DNA of 35,152 nt from a virus. How positions within the stretch are numbered: the stretch's first letter is position 1; each line of letters starts with the position of its first letter. A program made the position numbers and the translations under genes. Of the stretch, positions 13,365 to 21,000 are shown one piece after another. The notes under the pieces were generated by a model that was not told the DNA's origin, did no database searches, and saw only the letters and a program-made list of their open reading frames with translations. The stretch covers positions 1-35,152 of the IMG/VR virus record IMGVR_UViG_3300030329_000865. The stretch is one strand, 5' to 3'.

Positions 13365-15293
13365 ATGGTTAAGTTTAGCGACACTCTTAGAGACCACTAT
13401 GTACATTACCGTCCTAACTTTAAGATGGACTTAATGTACTTTAATCAACCACGACCCGACCTAATAGAAACAATGGGAGAATTAAAACCAACTAAAAACT
13501 ATACCTTTGTCTTTGACATAGAGACAGATGGATTACTAGATACATGTACTAAGATACATTGTATATCACTAACCACACCGAACGGAGATACATCTTTGTT
13601 TGCACAAGATGATGTACCTATGGCATTACATCACATGCAGAACGCAGAGTGTCTTGTCGGTCATAACATACTAGGGTTTGATATACCTGTAATAAAGAAA
13701 CTATATCCTAAGTGGAGAACAGAAGCTAGGATAAGAGACACGCTAGTCATGTCGAGACTAGCATACCCTAACTTAATCGATAAAGATTATGCTTCGGGTA
13801 CTATACCTAAACAGTTCTATGGTTCACATTCCTTAAAGGCTTGGGGCTATAGACTTGGAGAACTAAAGGGAGACTTTAGTAATGAGGAAACAGATTGGAC
13901 TGAGTATTCCCTAGAGATGGGGGACTATTGTGTACAAGATTCTCTAGTTACTTTACGCCTTGCACATAAACTTGAAAACGAGAACCTATCTAAAAGATGT
14001 ATTGACTTGGAGCATGACTTCTTTCTATGCTTACATGACATGCAAGAGAATGGTGTAGAGTTTAATAGTGAAGATGGTGGTAAGTTGTACAGTAAACTAC
14101 TAGAAGAAAAACATAAGACTCTAGTTGAGATAGCTAAGGTGTTCCCACCTAAAGTTATAGAGACTAAAACGGTAGAGTATTATGTAGATAATGAAGGTAA
14201 TAAGTATCGCATTAAGTCTGATGCACCTTACAAAATAAGACAACAACTAACTATAGGTACATATAAAGTTAAGAACGACCCGTTCAATCCTAACAGTAGG
14301 CAACAGATAGCTGAGGCTTTCATTGAGAAGTATGATTGGAAACCACAGGAGTTCTCACCTACAGGTAAGCCACGAGTTGATGAGGATATATTAGGTGAAC
14401 TAGAATACCCTGAAGCCAAACTAATAGCTAGGTACATGATGTTATGTAAACGTATCGGACAATTAGCTGAAGGTAATAACGCATGGTTGAAGTTAGCTAA
14501 AGGTAATAGAATGCATGGTAGGATAAACCACAATGGTGCAGTCTCAGGTAGATGTACACATAACACACCTAACATGAGTCAAGTACCCGCCCTTCGCGTA
14601 GAGTACGGTGAAGAATGCAGGTCATTGTTTACTGTGCGTAAAGGATATAAGATGGTAGGAGCAGACATGAGTGGCTTAGAGCTACGTTGTCTTGCTCACT
14701 ACATGCACGAGTTTGATGATGGTGAGTACACAAATGAAATTCTTTCAGGTGATATTCATACACTCAATCAATGGGCTGTAGGACTAGAGACTAGAGACCA
14801 AGCTAAGACATTTATCTACGCCTTTATCTATGGTGCAGGTAACGCTAAGATAGGAGAGATTGTTGGAGGTGGTGATACACAAGGACGTATAATGAAAGCT
14901 AACTTTCTTAATCAAATCCCTGCACTAGATATACTAATGAAACGAGTAAAAGGTGTAGCATCTAAGCGAGGTTGGATTAAAGGTATAGATGGTAGGAGGC
15001 TACCTGTCAGGTCTGAACATTCATCACTTAACTTATTACTACAATCTACAGGTGCTATTCTTATGAAGAAAGCTACTGTATTACTAATGGAATCTATTGA
15101 CAAGGAGGAACTTGATGCTAAACTTGTACTCCATGTCCACGACGAAGTTCAGCTAGAAGCTAAGGCTGAAGATGCAGAACGAGTCGGACAGCTTGCAGTC
15201 AAAGCAATGCGACGAGCAGGTTTACACTTTAGAATGGAATGCCCCATAGATGGGGAGTTCAAAATCGGAAACACATGGGCTGAGACCCACTAA
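13365..15293 (+). CDS. Family A DNA polymerase (T7 gp5-like)
   Basis: Replicative polymerase of 642 residues (T7 gp5: 704). The N-terminal 3'-5' exonuclease has FDIETDG (Asp51, Glu53), GHNILGFDIPVI and YCVQDSLVT. Polymerase motif A is GADMSGLELR (Asp434), motif B is RDQAKTFIYAFIYGAG (Arg477, Lys481, Tyr485), and motif C is HVHDEVQ (His592, Asp593). The residue equivalent to E. coli Phe762 is Tyr485, as in T7. The thumb segment that in T7 carries the thioredoxin-binding loop is shorter here, about 50 residues before PFNPNSRQQI against about 80, so processivity may not rely on thioredoxin in the same way. The start follows the primase-helicase stop by one base. Confidence 0.96.
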   Translation: MVKFSDTLRDHYVHYRPNFKMDLMYFNQPRPDLIETMGELKPTKNYTFVFDIETDGLLDTCTKIHCISLTTPNGDTSLFAQDDVPMALHHMQNAECLVGHNILGFDIPVIKKLYPKWRTEARIRDTLVMSRLAYPNLIDKDYASGTIPKQFYGSHSLKAWGYRLGELKGDFSNEETDWTEYSLEMGDYCVQDSLVTLRLAHKLENENLSKRCIDLEHDFFLCLHDMQENGVEFNSEDGGKLYSKLLEEKHKTLVEIAKVFPPKVIETKTVEYYVDNEGNKYRIKSDAPYKIRQQLTIGTYKVKNDPFNPNSRQQIAEAFIEKYDWKPQEFSPTGKPRVDEDILGELEYPEAKLIARYMMLCKRIGQLAEGNNAWLKLAKGNRMHGRINHNGAVSGRCTHNTPNMSQVPALRVEYGEECRSLFTVRKGYKMVGADMSGLELRCLAHYMHEFDDGEYTNEILSGDIHTLNQWAVGLETRDQAKTFIYAFIYGAGNAKIGEIVGGGDTQGRIMKANFLNQIPALDILMKRVKGVASKRGWIKGIDGRRLPVRSEHSSLNLLLQSTGAILMKKATVLLMESIDKEELDAKLVLHVHDEVQLEAKAEDAERVGQLAVKAMRRAGLHFRMECPIDGEFKIGNTWAETH

Positions 15294-15307
15294 TAAAATG
15301 ACATCAT

Positions 15308-15337
15308 AGTCCTTAAGTAAGACTTTAAACTGCTTAA
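15308..15337 (+). ncRNA. H-type RNA pseudoknot, copy E
   Basis: Stem 1 is AGTC (15308-15311) with GACT (15321-15324). Stem 2 is TTAAGTA (15313-15319) with TGCTTAA (15331-15337), including one G-U pair. The loop before stem 2 ends in AAAC. Compared with copy C, stem 2 is completely different in sequence but still pairs, while the linker TTAAACTGCT is conserved. Confidence 0.55.
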
Positions 15338-15355
15338 TGTTTTTCATTTTTAACC

Positions 15356-15381
15356 CACCTGAGCATGTGAAAAAACTGCTC
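15356..15381 (+). ncRNA. H-type RNA pseudoknot, copy D
   Basis: Stem 1 is CAC (15356-15358) with GTG (15367-15369). Stem 2 is GAGCA (15361-15365) with TGCTC (15377-15381), across an A-rich loop AAAAAAC. It ends 12 nt before the ATG at 15393, so it could shield or expose that start. Stem 1 is only three pairs, making this the weakest copy. Confidence 0.5.
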
Positions 15382-15392
15382 ACTCTTTTAAA

Positions 15393-15629
15393 ATGACATC
15401 ATATAAAATACTAGACACACTAACTTGCAAACACCCTGACCCTGATTCACACCCTGATGATATGATAACTGCAAAGCTATGGAATGATGGTGAGATAGAA
15501 ATATCAGACCTAGAGAATTCAGGTATATTCATACCAATGGATTTCTTAGATGAGATATATACTGTCTTTGGCAGAGCGTTTGCTGCACATAAAGAGGACG
15601 TTAAGTTCAGGAAGAAGATAGATGGTTAA
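15393..15629 (+). CDS. Small protein, unknown, behind the pseudoknot pair
   Basis: Seventy-eight residues, not recognised; acidic, with HPDPDSHPDD near the N-terminus and an amphipathic C-terminal half. No Shine-Dalgarno sequence is visible before the ATG. The leader holds pseudoknots E and D, and the first bases of the gene are duplicated 95 bp upstream. The stop overlaps the exonuclease start by 8 nt, so the leader could also govern exonuclease synthesis. Confidence 0.65.
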   Translation: MTSYKILDTLTCKHPDPDSHPDDMITAKLWNDGEIEISDLENSGIFIPMDFLDEIYTVFGRAFAAHKEDVKFRKKIDG

Positions 15630-16368
15630 TCCCTCACTATATATAGATGCAGATACAATCTTGTATAAGTCTGCCTTTGCTTCTGAAGTAGAGACAGAGT
15701 GGGATAATGATATATGGACTTTGCACTCTGATTTAGGAGAGGCAAAGCATATATTCTCTCAAGCTATAAGGGAAATTCAAAACTCATTTGATGAAGATTT
15801 TAAATCTATCTTATGTTTTACAGGAGATACTAACTTTAGGAAGGAGTTACTCCCTGAGTACAAAGCTAATCGCAAAAAGACAAGGAAGCCTATAGTTCTT
15901 AAACCTTTAAAGGAGTGGGCTATCTTTACTTATAACTCTATGGTAGTACCACGCCTAGAAGCTGATGATATCTTAGGACTCCACGCTACGGAAGGAGTCA
16001 TGGTTTCTATCGATAAGGATTTAAAAACTGTAGCAGGTTTACATTTTAATCCTGACCGTGTAGAGAAAGGAATGTACGAAGTAACTGAAGAAGAAGCTCA
16101 CTACAACCACATGCTACAGACCCTATGCGGGGACTCGACTGATGGATATGGTGGCTGTCCAAAGGTAGGCATCAAGACTGCTGAGAAAATCCTAGATGTC
16201 CCTCAAGAGGAGATGTGGGATGCAGTAGTTAAAGCCTACAAGAAGAAAGGATTGTCAGAAAAGTACGCGACAATTCAAGCGCAAGTTGCTAGAATATTAA
16301 GAGGGAAGGAGTATAATTGGGACACATGCAAGATAAGCTTATGGAGTCCTGAAGGTGGAGAGACCTAA
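15622..16368 (+). CDS. 5'-3' exonuclease (T7 gp6-like, FEN family)
   Basis: 248 residues (T7 gp6: 300). FEN-family metal ligands are visible: YIDADTILY (Asp9), CFTGDTNFRKELLPEYKANR (about 65-84), RLEADDILG (Glu113, Asp115, Asp116), SIDKDLK (Asp131, Asp133) and GDSTDGYGGCPKVGIKTAEK, the helix-hairpin-helix segment. It would remove RNA primers and degrade host DNA to nucleotides. The gene overlaps the 78-residue gene upstream by 8 nt and the metallopeptidase downstream by 14 nt. It is the last recognisable replication gene on the plus strand. Confidence 0.93.
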   Translation: MVNPSLYIDADTILYKSAFASEVETEWDNDIWTLHSDLGEAKHIFSQAIREIQNSFDEDFKSILCFTGDTNFRKELLPEYKANRKKTRKPIVLKPLKEWAIFTYNSMVVPRLEADDILGLHATEGVMVSIDKDLKTVAGLHFNPDRVEKGMYEVTEEEAHYNHMLQTLCGDSTDGYGGCPKVGIKTAEKILDVPQEEMWDAVVKAYKKKGLSEKYATIQAQVARILRGKEYNWDTCKISLWSPEGGET

Positions 16369-16747
16369 ATCTATCCGCCTTCTCGGTGTGTCTATCCCCT
16401 TGATTGTTTCTAACTGTAAGTCCGAAGACCTTGAAGATGATGAAGAGGTCTTCGGCATGTGGGACGGCAACGAGATGGTGATACTACTTAACTCCGAATG
16501 CGGAGAGATACAAGAACGTACGACTTTACTGCATGAACTGCTTCATGCCATAGACGACTTCCTATATTTACAACTCAAGCACCGTGAGATATACAGTCTA
16601 AGCCAAACACTTTACCAAGTGCTTGCAGATAACCCACAGTTAGTTAGCTATCTGTTGGCAGGTTTCTCAAAAGAGAGGAATGGGGACGGCGATAGTGCAA
16701 GCAGCTATAAAACAAATAAGAGCTATAGATGCTACAAGGATAATTAA
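16355..16747 (+). CDS. Small HExxH metallopeptidase-like protein (ImmA/IrrE type)
   Basis: 130 residues from a GTG start overlapping the exonuclease by 14 nt. TTLLHELLHAIDD (about 56-68) is the HExxH zinc motif (His60, Glu61, His64). WDGNEMVILLNS (about 36-47) is the strand that typically precedes it in ImmA/IrrE-like domains. These proteins cleave repressors in mobile elements; here the substrate could be a host factor. The last 25 residues (GDGDSASSYKTNKSYRCYKDN) are low in complexity and overlap possible small ORFs in other frames, so the real protein may end earlier functionally. Confidence 0.7.
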   Translation: MERPKSIRLLGVSIPLIVSNCKSEDLEDDEEVFGMWDGNEMVILLNSECGEIQERTTLLHELLHAIDDFLYLQLKHREIYSLSQTLYQVLADNPQLVSYLLAGFSKERNGDGDSASSYKTNKSYRCYKDN

Positions 16748-16765
16748 TCTAGCTTTCTTTTTCAT
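16654..16765 (-). CDS. Possible tiny lipoprotein at the end of the late operon
   Basis: ATG 16765 overlaps the stop of the preceding minus-strand peptide (TAATG), the junction used throughout this operon. The frame encodes about 32 residues: MKKKARLIILVASIALICF, then IAAC as a lipobox and about nine more residues. It is antisense to the C-terminal codons of the metallopeptidase gene. A two-component spanin outer-membrane subunit can be this small, but the length gives little statistical support. Confidence 0.3.
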
Positions 16766-16790
16766 TAGTATCCTTTCCTCTTGTTACCTT
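16680..16790 (+). CDS. Possible small membrane peptide at the convergent boundary
   Basis: ATG 16680 preceded by GAGAGGA opens a frame of about 37 codons ending near 16790. It encodes MGTAIVQAAIKQIRAIDATR followed by a hydrophobic stretch ending SILSSCYL. It overlaps the end of the metallopeptidase gene in another frame and minus-strand peptides. At most one or two of these can be real. Confidence 0.25.
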
Positions 16791-16824
16791 TAGTGGTGGG
16801 TTTCTTTTTACCTTTTTTCTTCAT
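16765..16824 (-). CDS. Possible 19-residue basic peptide
   Basis: ATG 16824 lies 17 nt inside the end of the upstream two-helix membrane protein gene and gives MKKKGKKKPTTKGNKRKGY, ending in TAA that overlaps a following ATG. Very basic, with no recognised family. The junction style matches the operon, but there is no ribosome site and chance is not excluded. Confidence 0.3.
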   Translation of the reverse strand: MKKKGKKKPTTKGNKRKGY

Positions 16825-17326
16825 GGTCTAGTACGATAGTTTTATCTAGCAAATCCATAGCCATCTCTGTTGGGTCGCGTGGCTCTTCTTCCTCAACTAC
16901 GCTCTTCATAATGGCTGATAGGTTTACTATAACAATAGAAATAATAGATGCTACTACAGCCAACGCCTCTGCGTTTAAACTCTGCGTAGCGTATAGGAAT
17001 AACCCCACTAATATTGTGAGGTATAGTCCTGCGAACTGTGCGAGGTGTTTCTTTGACTTCTCCCTACCTGATTCAAGAGCTTTAATCTTCTTAATCTCCA
17101 TGTCGTGCCTGTTCTTCTCTAGTTTGATTTGACCTTTAATCTCTGCACGACGTAGTGCAATAGCCTCAGCAGTAGATGATAGTAGCTGTGCTTCCTTCGC
17201 TGCCTTATCTGTAGCATTACCATTGCCGTTTTCTTGGGGAACTTTATATGGTTCACCATTGTCTATAATCTCCACCGCTTGTTCAGGTGGAATATACTCT
17301 TTATCTTCTTTCTTCTTCTTCGGCAT
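16808..17326 (-). CDS. Two-helix membrane protein; holin candidate
   Basis: 172 residues. A charged N-terminus (MPKKKKEDKEY), then a long helical, probably coiled-coil segment (about 45-95), two membrane segments (FAGLYLTILVGLFLYAT, about 97-113; ALAVVASIISIVIVNLSAI, about 124-142) and an acidic tail. Two-TM proteins in a late cluster after gp16 are typical holins, and T7 has holin gp17.5 here. It lies last in a run of four small membrane proteins and overlaps the lipoprotein gene by 26 nt. Not recognised by family. Confidence 0.6.
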   Translation of the reverse strand: MPKKKKEDKEYIPPEQAVEIIDNGEPYKVPQENGNGNATDKAAKEAQLLSSTAEAIALRRAEIKGQIKLEKNRHDMEIKKIKALESGREKSKKHLAQFAGLYLTILVGLFLYATQSLNAEALAVVASIISIVIVNLSAIMKSVVEEEEPRDPTEMAMDLLDKTIVLDHEEKR

Positions 17327-17621
17327 TGTTCTTATATTTGTTATTATACAACATTATAACATGGTCAAGGGGTAGTCTCAGTACAGTAAACAGAGCTTTC
17401 AAGAACCCTGTTATAGGCGCTCTCATACTAGGAAACACAAAGACAAGGACTATACTAATCCATGCCCACTCCCATATATTATCTGTAGTATCCTTCATCA
17501 CCTGACCTACTGCTGTAGATGGTACTGTCGTACTCGTCGGACTAGAAACTGAAGACATGCTAGGTAAACTAGAACACCCTGATAATAGTAATAATAGTAG
17601 GTACTTTACTTTGCTAACCAT
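17301..17621 (-). CDS. Lipoprotein with an internal membrane segment; spanin candidate
   Basis: 106 residues. MVSKVKYLLLLLLSGC is a lipoprotein signal with Cys16 in the lipobox. A Ser/Thr/Pro-rich linker (17-45) follows, then a hydrophobic segment WISIVLVFVFPSMRA (about 54-68) and a basic C-terminus. Outer-membrane lipid anchor plus inner-membrane helix is the layout of unimolecular spanins such as T1 gp11. The linker between them is only about 35 residues, short for spanning the periplasm, so the assignment is tentative. GGAG precedes the ATG. It overlaps the preceding gene by 16 nt and the following one by 26 nt. Confidence 0.6.
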   Translation of the reverse strand: MVSKVKYLLLLLLSGCSSLPSMSSVSSPTSTTVPSTAVGQVMKDTTDNIWEWAWISIVLVFVFPSMRAPITGFLKALFTVLRLPLDHVIMLYNNKYKNNAEEEERR

Positions 17622-17818
17622 GCTACTCCTGCGCTAATTGCTGTGGATAGTATAGCTACTGCCCCTATCAGAGCAGAGCGAGACTGTTCAAGCTCCCTTA
17701 ATCTATCATCATGCTTCTGTATAGTCTCATTATGGGCATTAGTAATAGCTATCAATGCGTCCATCTTGCCCTCTAATCTACCTAGAGTTACATATAAATC
17801 TTTTTCTTTTTCAGTCAT
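17606..17818 (-). CDS. Coiled-coil protein with C-terminal membrane anchor (XhlA-like layout)
   Basis: Seventy residues from ATG 17818, which has GGAGG nine bases upstream; an ATG 21 nt earlier has no ribosome site. A coiled coil (about 5-48, LGRLEGKMDALIAITNAHNE) is followed by one C-terminal membrane segment (ALIGAVAILSTAISAGVAWL). The same layout is seen in XhlA-type lysis proteins and many small phage proteins, so a role in lysis is plausible. It lies between two other single-TM proteins and overlaps both. Confidence 0.62.
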   Translation of the reverse strand: MTEKEKDLYVTLGRLEGKMDALIAITNAHNETIQKHDDRLRELEQSRSALIGAVAILSTAISAGVAWLAK

Positions 17819-18035
17819 CTTTCCTCCACATAGTTTCATCTATGGTATCATCAGATAGTTTGCGACCCAATGTTTTAAGCCAACGTGAGCGTTCTCTATC
17901 CCATCTTGTTCTTTCGTTATCAAACCTTAGAGATAACTCCTCCATCTTTTTCAGTAGAAAGCGTTCTCTAATAATAGAATAAATAACCCAACAACCTAGT
18001 ACGCCGTAGTCTACAAGTGATTCAGTTATATTCAT
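17811..18035 (-). CDS. Single-TM protein with charged coiled coil; lysis-cluster member
   Basis: Seventy-four residues: a short N-terminus, one membrane segment (VLGCWVIYSII, about 12-22) and a long charged helix (about 24-58). Type III holins such as T7 gp17.5 and i-spanins share this size and order. It starts at ATG 18035 overlapping the gp16-like stop (TAATG), the position of T7 genes 17/17.5. No function can be assigned beyond membership in the lysis cluster. Confidence 0.6.
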   Translation of the reverse strand: MNITESLVDYGVLGCWVIYSIIRERFLLKKMEELSLRFDNERTRWDRERSRWLKTLGRKLSDDTIDETMWRKDD

Positions 18036-21000
18036 TAGTTTCCTTTAGATTTTTCAGGTAAGTCTAACCAATCAGGGACTTTTGATAATATTCTATGTAA
18101 ATACATAGAGTTTTGTAATGGTATTAAGTTTCTCACATGCCTCCAATCTGTTTCACTAAATTCATATTCAGAGTTAAACATAGAAGCGATTACTCCACGA
18201 CCTGCTCCTTGTACTGATTTTAATAAACCACCAACAGGAGACCCTCCCCAAACATCTGTAGCTAATCCAACAGCTCTACCGTGAGAAAACATAGGATTTA
18301 AACCACTAAAGTCTCTAGCCGTATCAATAATCATAGGCATAATAGTAGAAAACCCTGAACGATAAAAAGCACCTTTAGCTATTTCTTCTGTAGTTAAGTA
18401 TTTTTCTAGCTTTTCTTTATCTCCTCCATACCTATGATGTATGTAAGTTATGTAGGATAATGCTCCACCTAGTAAATTAGATAACCAAACAAACGCAGCT
18501 CTTTTATCTCTTTCTTGTAAAGCCGTCATTACTTGTGAATCTACGGCAGTCATAGGAAACCTCATAAACTGTGTTAATACTTGACCTAACGCTCCGTGAG
18601 CAAACTTAGGTATCTGACCTGTCATAACTTGATGAATTGTTCGGTTAGCATGGAACACTTGTGCCTTAGCATACTTAAGTACAGCATCAGTATCAGTCCA
18701 TTTGTCAAAGTTTGCAGATATTAACTTTCCGTTTTTGTCTACCTTACCATGAGTTTTAAACATCTTAAGGATTTGTTCTGTTGTTGCGTCATTCCAACCA
18801 TATTGTTTTCTACGAGTAACACTATATGATGATGTTCCTTTTATTGCATCTATGTAATTTTGTTGAGCAAAAGAAGCTGAAGTTATATTTCTAAAAGTAT
18901 CAGTAATAGGAATAGTAAGTCCTAAAACATAAGTTAAATGCTGACCCATGTTTAACTTATCTAATATTTTACCTTGATTAACTGAAGCTTCTAAAGTAGA
19001 ATCATGCAAAGCAGTTGTCTGAGACATCAACCTATTAGTTCTTACAGGTGCAAATAAATCAAGTTCATTTATAAGAGTTCCTTCTAAGGGTTTACCTGTT
19101 CTCATTAAACTAACAAACTCTTTAAAACTAGGGATTTGTTTAAAGAATGCGTTTATAGAAGTATTAGCTATAGGCATAAATGCTTCTGCAAGAGTTGCAA
19201 TACCAAAAATACCACCTATCATCATACTACTTACAGCCCTACCTGCTGTGGCTGCGACAGCTAAACCTGTCTGTGTGTCGTAGATAGGTCTACCCATTAT
19301 CATCTTTTCAGCTATTTCAAAATGTTCTTTAATATCTCCTGTTTTAACTTGAGTTTCAATTAAAGTTTTTTCTACATGAGACCACATCTCTTTAAAAGTA
19401 GAAAAAGAATTATCTGTCATACCTTTTGCAATATTAAACTCAGTACCTATTTTATGTACTTGTAATGCTCCTTGAATACTTCTAACATGATTAAATACAT
19501 TTGTAAAAGCTCCTTCTACAAATAAACTATCAATAGAAAAAGATTCCCACGCACCTACATTATCACCTTCTTTCACTTGAAGGTTTACTGTATACCCTTC
19601 ATCAAGTTCTGCACGTTTCTTTAAACTTCTGATACTACCTTTTGTTGGTGGGAAAAAATCATTTAATAGCTCAGTAATGACATCATCAGGAGCTTCAAGA
19701 GCTTCTAGTTTAGCTTTAGTTTCTGCTTTGTTATCTCCTGTGTGTAAGCCTTCGCTAGAATAATCAGCATTGAACTGACGTTGGTATAAATCTCTAGTTA
19801 ATAACTTACCTTTATATCTTTGTGCTTGAGGAGATAATTTAGGAGTAGCTCTTGCTCCTGCCGTTATAATTGCTTCTTCTATTGCTTTGTAACCATACTT
19901 ATTCATCTTATCGACAACTACAGGTAAGTCCCAATTTCTAGGTAAATAGTTAGGATTATCAAAAGCCTTATCTATATATTTACCTATTAAAGAATTTTCA
20001 GATGCTTGTAATACATTAGAAACGGCTTCAGCAACTTCAATAACTTGGGGGTCATTGCCTTTATAAATACCTCTAACTTGTTTAGCTACTAACTTATCAA
20101 ACTCTCTAAAAGCCTCAGTAAATTTACCACCAAGCTCTGCTTTAACTAAACTATGCCCGTTGTTTAATGCCCATGTTTTAAAACTACTAGACCACAAATC
20201 AGCAACAGGGTTCATTAGTTTCTTTGCTCCTTCTTCTGCTTGTGTTACAGCAACAAATTCATTTTCAATTAAATCTCTTGTAATAGGGTCTCTAAGAGGA
20301 ACTAAACTTTGGTGAGTCTTAGAAGTAAGCCAACGAACAATAGCATTATCGTGTGAAAGACCCATAACATGCAGGCTAGGCATTGCTTTACGAATACTAG
20401 CCATATCTAACTCACCTGTAGTAGCTTCTAAATTTTTTATAAATTGTTCTGAAGAAACTGTAGGCTGTAGTTCTTCAGCTTTAGGAGCTTTAGCTTTAGT
20501 CTTAACAACTTTAACATTGGGAGACTCTGCTAATCTAGGGTTAGCATCAACAACACCTTTAGTTACTAAATATTCTTTTTGTGCTATCTCTGATATTTTT
20601 TTATTGATTCTATCTACAGTATCTTTTATGCTTCTTGCAGGAGTAATACCTAACTGTTTTGCTTTTGGTCTTAATGTAGCCATTTTTTCTTCCATTGAAG
20701 CAGGTTCTACATTAGGTCTAGCTTTTTTACTAACTAACTTACGAGCTATATTGAGTTCTTCTTTAGGGATAAGTTTTTCAATATCAGAATCTACTTTACT
20801 AGGAGAAACTCTTGACGTAGGTGTTTCTACTTTAGGAACTTCAGGAGATGTTTTTGGAGTTTTAGCAGTAGGTAAACCTTTAGGAGGTACTACTGTTACT
20901 GCATCAAAGGCAGCACCTTTAGGTGTAGGACTGTTTCCAAACTCACCATTATTCCAACGGCGGTATAAGTTTTGTGAACCTATTGATAGGTTTGGTATTT

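Larger units (their letters stand above)
15294..15403 (+). repeat. 15-bp direct repeat duplicating a gene start, around two pseudoknots
   Basis: TAAAATGACATCATA occurs at 15294-15308 and again at 15389-15403, 95 bp apart. The second copy contains the start codon of the gene at 15393; in the first copy the same ATG is followed by a stop three codons later (MTS). The 80 bp between hold pseudoknots E and D. This looks like insertion or duplication of a regulatory cassette at a start codon, leaving the old start as a decoy. Confidence 0.7.

Noticed and set aside
17811-17870. Minus-strand CTGATGA followed by GAAAC (17835-17850)
   Set aside because: No pairing for stem II, no stem III and no cleavage triplet; it lies within well-supported coding sequence.
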